64,000 nucleotides of DNA, taken from assembly GCA_004335835.1 (NCBI GenBank), contig RWJK01001973.1, positions 62,001 to 126,000 of the forward strand, in the 5' to 3' direction. Made by a program: the position numbers and the translations under genes. This stretch comes from Scenedesmus sp. ARA3. Lineage: Eukaryota > Chlorophyta > Chlorophyceae > Sphaeropleales > Scenedesmaceae. The notes beneath the pieces were generated by a model that ran no database searches, had not been told where the DNA came from, and saw nothing but the letters and a program-made list of their open reading frames with translations. Positions 57,007 to 64,000 of the stretch are shown piece after piece; the first letter of the stretch is position 1, and each line of letters opens with the position of its first letter.

Positions 57007-60000
57007 GTAGTACCCTGCGCCGCTGGCAGCGCTGCTGCTGCCTGCTGAGCCTCCTGCTGCTGCTCTTGCTGCCACTGGCTTCGCAACACTTTCAAGGGCA
57101 TCTAAGTAGCCCAGCGCTGCATGGCCGGCTGGCTGCATTGCGGCGCGCTGCTGCTGCAGCTGCAGGCGCTGCTGCTGCAGCTGCAGCTGCTGCTGCAGCT
57201 CCTGGATCTGATCCTGCATCAGCTTAGAGCTCCTGCGGTGGTGGTGGCCTGTGATGAAGCCTGCAGTGTCCTGGTACAGCGCACCTGAGGCAATCTCTTC
57301 GCCTGCGTCCTTGAAGACTGCGTTGCTGCCGCTGAACAGGCTCTCTGATGGGATGGTGTCCACAATGGGATCAAGATCATCAGATGCTGCCGGCCTGTTG
57401 CTGGCGTACTGCTGGCCTCCGTATCCGCTGTAACCACCACTGTTGACAGTGCTGGTGTTGCTGGTGCCGGCAGGGGTACTGTCCATGGCAAACGCCTGCT
57501 GGACGATCTGCCCCAGCTGCGCCTGCTGCTGCTGCTGCTGTGCCTGCTGCTGCACATGCTGCTGCTGCTGCTGTTGCTGCTGCTGTGGGCCGCCGTGCGC
57601 GGGCCAGCCTTCTGTCAGCACATCCAGCAGCGTCATGCTGCGCGTCCTGTCAGCGCCCTGCTGCCCATGGCCCCCTACAGCATGCACTGCCCCATCATGC
57701 GACACCGCCTTTGCCCACGGCTCGTATGTGTCCTGCCCATCTGCGGTGCCACGGCTACCAGCACTCGCCGAGCCCCTATAGCTGCCAAAGCTCCTCCTGC
57801 TGTCCCCACAGGTGTCAGCACTGGAAGGAGGACCTGACACTCCGTCCATGTGGCCTCCGGCGTCAGCAACAGCAGCAGCAGCAGCAGCGGGTGGTTCCTC
57901 TGCTGCGGCTGCTGCTTCTGGTGCTTGAGACAGCTGGCCTGGGTAGGCCCAAGCTGGCAAGCCTCCTGCTAGCATGCTGGGCTCGCTTGCAGCTGAGGCG
58001 GCATTCTCGTATCTATCTGAGCTGGTTGACTCAAAGCTGGTACGCTCTGACGGCGGCTGCTGCCCCCGCTGCTGCTGCGGCGGCCGCGGCTGCTGCTGCT
58101 GCTGGTCGCCAAAGGCAGCACGGGCTGCAGCGGCAACAGCAGCAGCTCGCGCCCACTCAGTGGCTGCTGATGGCTGCGTGGCAATGGCAGCAGCTGACAC
58201 AGGAGCCACAACAGCTGTGCGCACGGGTGAGAAGGGCGATAGTGCTGCTGGTGCTGGTGCTGCGGCTGGCGCTGCTGCCAACACTGCTGCTGCTGCTGCT
58301 GGTACTTCTGGTATTGCTGGCGGCCTGCTGCGTGGTGCAGCAGCCCCTGCTGAATCAAGGCTGGTGCGCAGCGGGCTTGCAGCTGCCGACTTGGCTGCCA
58401 CAATGCGCTGCTTCTCAGCCACATACAGCTTCTGCAGGCTGCGCAGCAGCTGCTGCACCTTTGGCCGCTGCTCCGGGTCCTGGTGCCAGCAGGCGGTCAT
58501 GAGCTCCGCGTAGCCTGGCGGGCAGTTGGCAGGCACGGTGGGCCGCCAGTTCTGGTAGGCAATCATGTAGAACATCTGCCCAATGGACATGCCCTCCTCG
58601 TAAATAGGCTGGCTGGTCAGCAGCTCCCACACTGCAGGGTGAGGGAGAACAGCAGATGTATCAGCGGTGCACAGAGAGCGTCAGCGTGGCAGCACAGGCG
58701 TCAAGCGACAGCAGGCGTGAGCAGGCAAGGCAGAACTGAAGGAGGGTGTCAGCGGTGAGGACCAGCAGCCGAAGGGCGATAGCTGCGGCACTCCTGCAAC
58801 ACAGATGTAACAGCTGGCAAGGCAAATGCTGTGCTAGCACAAGATAGATGTATCTGAAATGTTGACCTGAACGTGATTGCCACTCACTCATGAGGCCGAA
58901 GGAGTAGACGTCTGTTGCTGTGGTCATGCGCCCCGACAGCAGCAGCTCGCTGGGCATGTACACGATGGTGCCTGCAGGCGCAGGGGCAGATGAAGAACAA
59001 CGAAGCATGAATAACAAATCCATACTTTGCACACAGGACGCAGACACAATCACCCACAGCAAAGTGGAGCATCTGACACATCAGCACAATCGAAAAGCTG
59101 TTTAGAAAGCGCCGGCAGCACTACAAGTGCAGCAAGAGTGCATGTCGATGATGCAGCCACAGCAGCAGCACATACTGCTGCCCTGCCATGAAGACACCCA
59201 CTGGAGCTTGTGCTGCCGGCACAGCATGCCCCGACTGATGCTGCTGCTCACCGTATGTGCGCGTGCTGATGTGTGTTGCGTCCATCTCCAGCACCCTGCT
59301 CAAGCCAAAGTCGGCTATCTTGCAGCTGAAGCCGCGCGCATCACGTGCACTGCCCTTCAGCAGCACGTTGCATGTCTTCAGGTCGCCGTGCACCACGCCA
59401 ATAGAGTGCAGGTAGTCGAGGCCCGAGGCAGTGTCCAGCAGCGCCTTGTACACACCGATCTGTCACAAGCAGAGTATATCGGCACAGCGCAGACAACACA
59501 GTTTAGGTTTTAAAACCTTACAGTTTCAATCTGTGTGCACGTGGCAGTCTGTCTTGTGCCTGAAAGCACACGCCAGCATGCTCAGACCACACATGCACCT
59601 GCGGCCAGTACACTCTGCAAATAGCAGTGCTGCTCACCATGTCTGGCTGCTGGCTGTCCCTGCGCTTGAAGCGCCCCTGCAGCAGCGCGCGCTGCAGACT
59701 GCCCTTGTCACAGAACTCCAGCACCATCCACGTCTCCTCATTGTCAGCAGCCTCATCATCGCTGCCATCGCTGCTGTTGCTGCTGCTGCTGGCGTTGATC
59801 TCGTCTGCAGACGCGGCGCGCGCAGCGGCGAGGTGTGCCGCGCTGCTGGTGGCGTTGCTGCTGCTGGCTGCGCCCTCCTTGAGCCATGCGGCTGCCAGCG
59901 CGTTGCGGCGCGCAACAGTCATGGTAGAGATGTGGTACGTCTGGACCTGCAGGGAGTGACAGAACAGAACGAGAGGAGAAGAACAGGCCGTTAGGGCCAG

Positions 60001-63000
60001 TGCCACAAGCCTTGCGCAGCGCCAGGACTGACTGATGCCACAGCCATGTGCTTGGCTCACAGGCAGGCAAAGGTGGCATATTGCCCTTGTTCACGTTTGC
60101 CGCTTTGCATGCTGCATGCAACAGCAGGCCGCAACAAACACCGGCATGTTGCACGCTCTGCCAGACATCAATTACTTTCATGCATGCGCTGCGCACCACG
60201 TTGGGGTGTGAGATGCTTGTGGCCACCAGCATCTCCCGCCGCGCGCTGATGCGCTTGCCGCCGCTGCTGGCACTGCCAGGCGAGCCCTCAGAGTGCTCGA
60301 TGATCTTCACAGCCACCGTCACCGCCTTCCAGCGCCCTGCAGCACACAGCATGCACAACAGGTTGAGGCAGCATCAGCAGTGGCCCACCTGCTTAAAACG
60401 CAGAGCAGTCTGCACATCACATCTGCTGAACAAACTCAGCTCCAGGCGCTGCACATGACTGAGCTTGGCTGCACCCATGCGTCTTATGCGTCCCTGCAAC
60501 AAGAACATCCACGCCTGCACAAACTACAGAGTGCACGCACGCACGCAGCGCCCCACACCACGCCGCACTAGCAAGTACCATACACAAACTCTCAAGCGCG
60601 CTCACCCTTGTACACTCTGCCGTAGCTGCCCCTGCCCAGCAGCGGCCCAATCTTCAGGTCACGCAGCAGCGCCTCATCAGAGCGAGCCTTCAGCAGCGCA
60701 NNNNNNNNNNNNNNNNNNNNNNNNNNNNNNNNNNNNNNNNNNNNNNNNNNNNNNNNAAGCCACAAGCAGCACGGTCCAGCGCCCTGCTGCCACTCGCAAA
60801 GCTGCCGAGCTCCGTGCCGCCGCCGCCGCTGCTGCTGCTGACGCCGCCGCCCCGCGGCGTGCTGCTGCGCGCGCTGCGCGTGCTGTGCGTGCTGCCAGCG
60901 CTGTGCCTAGCTGCCTCGGCCGCTGCAGCTCTTGCTGCTGCTGCATCACCTGAAGTGCGGGCAGCGACAGGCGTTGCACCAGCGCCTGGGCTTGCGCCAG
61001 TGCCAGGACTAGCCATTTCAAAGCTGCGATTACTAGACAGCGGGTGCTGCAGGCCCTGTGCCAGTGTGCCTGGTGTGAGCCTGCCAGTGCTGAGCCTATC
61101 CAGGCCCATTGTTTCCATGGAACTTGTCTCTGCCATGCCTGCACTGGCACTGTAGCTGCCTGCTCCTGCACTGTTGCCGCTTTCCTGGCGGCTTGAGCTG
61201 CCAGTGTTGTGCCACAGCTGCCCAGAAAAAGACCCGCCAGAGCCAACTGCATATCCCCCTGCCGCGCCAGCTGTTGCACCTTGTCCTGGCAGCGCAGCAG
61301 CAGCAGCTGCTGCTGCCGCATCCGCTGCTGCTGCGAAATGACCCGCATGGCCGGCTGCTGCTGTGCCACCCGCTGCTGACTGCATCTGCTGCTCCTGAGA
61401 CTCCATTGATGAGCCAGACATGCCTGGGGCAGCTATGAGGGCTGCAGGTGGCGTGTGCATGCCAGGGTGTGTGCCGCAGCTGCCGGCCGAGTCACCGCCG
61501 CTGCTGCTGCCTGCGGAAGTGTGGCCAGCTGCAGCAGCTGTTCCATCAGCATCAGCAGCCGCATACAGGCCATCCTGCGCGTGCACAGCAACAGCAAGCA
61601 TGCAACAAAGCTGTCAGCACGGAGGGCTCAAGCGTTTACATGCATAGCAGGACAGCATGATGCTAACGAACGAGGGACGGGCGGCCGCTAAGATAAGAGT
61701 GTCAGCTGCGTCTACCAATACACGCACCAATGCACACGCACCAAATTGCACCCTGCATGCTGCCGTTACACCAGCTCACACTATCTATAACTGTGCTTCA
61801 GAACCTCCTGTAGAGCTGGGTAAGCGCACTCACCGTTTCGCCCTGCCTGGGGTGCCGCTGGTTTCCTGCAGGCCCCACACCCACGAGCTCGTGCATGTAG
61901 CGCCGCCCTGCCTCTATGTCTTTGGGGTGTCGTGGCTGCAGTGCACGCTGCTTCCTGCGGCGCCTGATGCACAGCCAGGCAGCCAGGCCAGCCAGCAGCA
62001 GCACACCCACCACCACAGGCACCACAATGGCTGCTGTGCGCGCAGATGGTGAGATGCCTGCATCATCAGACAGGGAAGAAACCACATAGATCAGCACGCT
62101 AGGTGTACCTGTTGCAGATAAAGACAGGCACGTAGTTGGCAGAAGCACTTGCGAGTAGCAACCCTCTGCTGCTGGACGGTACTGCACTGCACCGTCAAGC
62201 TCGAGCAACAGCTGCAACACCACCACCTTGCACGCAACACTGCAAACACCCGCTGCACCTGCTACTGCGCTTGGCAGCCTGTCACAGCACGCACACAGGC
62301 CAGGTGAAAAGCCGCAGCAACAGCATGCGAGGCACGCAGTGCCCTGCGCCGGCTAGAACATTTGGTATCCACCGACAACAGGTTGCAGCAGAGCACAGCC
62401 GTGCTGCATCACGTGCCTGCTCCATGTCGCACCTGTTGTGGTGCCGTTGCGCCACGGCTCGCAGTTGAACGTCACGTTCTCAAAGACGGCATATGCCACG
62501 CCTGCGCCGAGTGAAGGTCAGACAGCAATTGTACGGTCAGAAGCCCGCCAGAGCAGCAGCAGCAGCACGTAATCATTACAGCTAACCGCCGTAATAGCCC
62601 AGTGGCATGCCAGCGCCTTGTGACATCCGCTGCTGCTGTACAATGTGAAACTGAAGCGTCCTGCAGGATCTCTTGCATACCATGGCACGACCCCTACAGG
62701 CGTAGCAAGCAGTACCACAAGCATGTAGCAGTGCGTTTCCATGGTTATGCAGCCGCAATTCACCTGTGCTGCTGTTGCGTGTGCCGTTGCTGCTGGCGTT
62801 TGTGCTGCCATTCAGCACCAGCAGCCGAATTGTCAGAGGTCCCCGCACCCTGGCAGCTGTTCCATTCACCATGGTGATGTTGTCTGCCCCATACTGCTGC
62901 CGCATCCCAAACACCACCTGCAAGCATACACACAGCGGCGGAAAGTGAGTATCTACCGAGCAGCTGATGCACTCGGTGTGCTGCATATACCCACCTTCCT

Positions 63001-63617
63001 GGACAGCTTGTGTCTGAGATAGGTGCTGCTGCTGCCGCGATTGAAACCCCTTGCAACATCAAGCTGTGTGCTGCCTCACCTTTGAATTGTACTGCTCAGG
63101 TGTGTCGATGTCTGAAGGGTCCACGTAGTTTACGCTCACGTTGCGCAGCACAACCTGAGGCAGAACGGAAAGAGCACGGCGGCAGCAAACAGGTGTGCAG
63201 TCATTGCACATAACTGCACCACGTCACCGCCTGTGCACTAAGCGAGAAGTGGTGAAGCACTGGTGAGCTTGCCACAGCAGCAGAATCGCCGCAACATCAG
63301 CTACTGCAATGTAGTGCATGCTGTGCATTGGCGCAGCCATCCAGGCGCTTGGAAGCGCAGCTGTTCTCTGCTCACCGTGCCATTGTCGCTCAGGATGACG
63401 CTGGGCCACAGGGCAAAGCCCACACCCGCATTGCGCCAGGGGGCCCATGGCGAGTACGTGTACGCAAATGTGGGAGCGATGTTTGACAGCATGACGTTGT
63501 CAAACGTGAGCACAGCCCCTGGCTTGACGAAGAAGGTTGCCGGCATGGAGTCGAAATCAAGCTGCGGCCTGGGCTGGCTGCCGTCAAAGATGTCATCCTG
63601 ACCTGCATGATAACAAC

Positions 63618-63676
<59 letters not shown>

Positions 63677-64000
63677 GCATCCCAGCACATCCACGCGTGT
63701 GTTATGTCATGCAAATGTTGCAGCTGCAGTGGTTGCACCATGATCACTGATTAAAGGCAGTACTGCTGAAAGACACACGGCAGCAAGCAACAGCTGCTTG
63801 CAGGACTACTGCCGATTCAGCCATAGGCACAGCAGGCGCATGCTGCATGTTCCCCTGGCTGTGCTGAGCAACACACACGGACATTGCACGCACCTGATGT
63901 GAGCCTCAAAATGCCGCCAGTGCTGTTGGGGTCTAGCGTAGCCACGCCTCCTGTGGCGTTGAATGTGCTGTGCCAGGATACATTGGTCAACACGATGTCA
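55891..64000 (-). CDS. Receptor-like protein kinase, TKL type, 5' end outside the window
   Basis: Exons seen: 64000-63894 (partial), 63602-63376, 63154-63080, 62917-62764, 62501-62433, 62057-61834, 61574-60606 (with N gap), 60336-60197, 59946-59638, 59459-59252, 58971-58888, 58631-55891. The ectodomain is rich in N-x-S/T sites and repeating turns (NVMLSNIAPTFAYTYSP, VVLRNVSVNYVDPSD, YAVFENVTFNC), suggesting a beta-helix. One transmembrane helix follows (TAAIVVPVVVGVLLLAGLAA, then basic RRRRK). After an Ala/Ser/Gly juxtamembrane linker the kinase has GRGSYGRVY, VAVKII, HGDLKTCNVLL, KIADFGLSR, YMPSELLLSGR (in place of APE), TDVYSFGLMMWELLT and CWHQDPEQRP. Catalytic residues are present. A C-terminal tail of about 850 residues is Gln/Ala/Ser-rich. 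The ligand is unknown. The exon with the transmembrane helix could instead begin further upstream, at an acceptor near 62105. Confidence 0.88.
60701..60756. other. Assembly gap (56 N)
   Basis: Run of N within the juxtamembrane exon of the kinase gene. The frames on its two sides do not line up if the gap is exactly 56 bases (59 bases between the last and first full codons), so the gap length is wrong or the exon is interrupted here. Confidence 0.95.
63621..63675 (+). repeat. (CAG)n microsatellite in a kinase-gene intron
   Basis: About 18 uninterrupted CAG triplets in the intron between the first two visible exons. Confidence 0.95.

Overview
The window is nuclear DNA of a green alga, most likely a chlorophycean such as the Scenedesmaceae or related Sphaeropleales (inference). 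Genes have many short introns with GTGAGY/GTGCGY donors and TGCAG acceptors. TGTAA sits downstream of several stop codons in the manner of a chlorophyte polyadenylation signal. Proteins carry long Ala, Gln and Ser runs encoded by GCN/CAG/AGC triplets, and CAG/GCT microsatellites fill many introns. The gene set fits: a chloroplast-type KEA antiporter, an OPR-like organelle RNA-binding protein, an AP-2 alpha adaptin and a receptor-like TKL kinase.

Layout. 280-6773 (+): K+/H+ antiporter KEA, 15 exons. 6774-9580: intergenic, with a ~0.8 kb inverted-repeat element. 9581-12310 (+): type II membrane protein resembling a glycosyltransferase, 5 exons. 14308-15178 (-): SAP domain plus two Jupiter/HN1-like repeats. 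16850-22715 (-): protein with two cyclic-nucleotide-binding domains, 10 exons. 23579-26804 (+): Gln-rich OPR/RAP-like helical-repeat protein. 27530-30678 (+): RsuA/RluB-type pseudouridine synthase. 31703-38969 (-): threonyl-tRNA synthetase, 12 exons. 40049-40946 (-): doubtful small gene. 41541-50310 (-): AP-2 alpha adaptin, 22 exons. 51958-52640 (+): small Ser-rich protein of unknown function. 55891-64000 (-): receptor-like protein kinase, cut by the right edge of the window and by a run of N.

The genes are unrelated housekeeping, trafficking, organelle and signalling genes; nothing suggests an operon or a cluster acting as one system. Exon joins below were derived by hand from reading-frame continuity and GT/AG borders. 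Nearly all close in phase, which is the main support for them.

The most striking feature is structural. In at least four genes (pseudouridine synthase, ThrRS, AP-2 alpha, CNB protein) introns hold diverged copies of the edge of a neighbouring exon, usually including its splice site. They look like local tandem duplications across exon/intron borders. One copy would be an in-frame 45-nt cassette exon.
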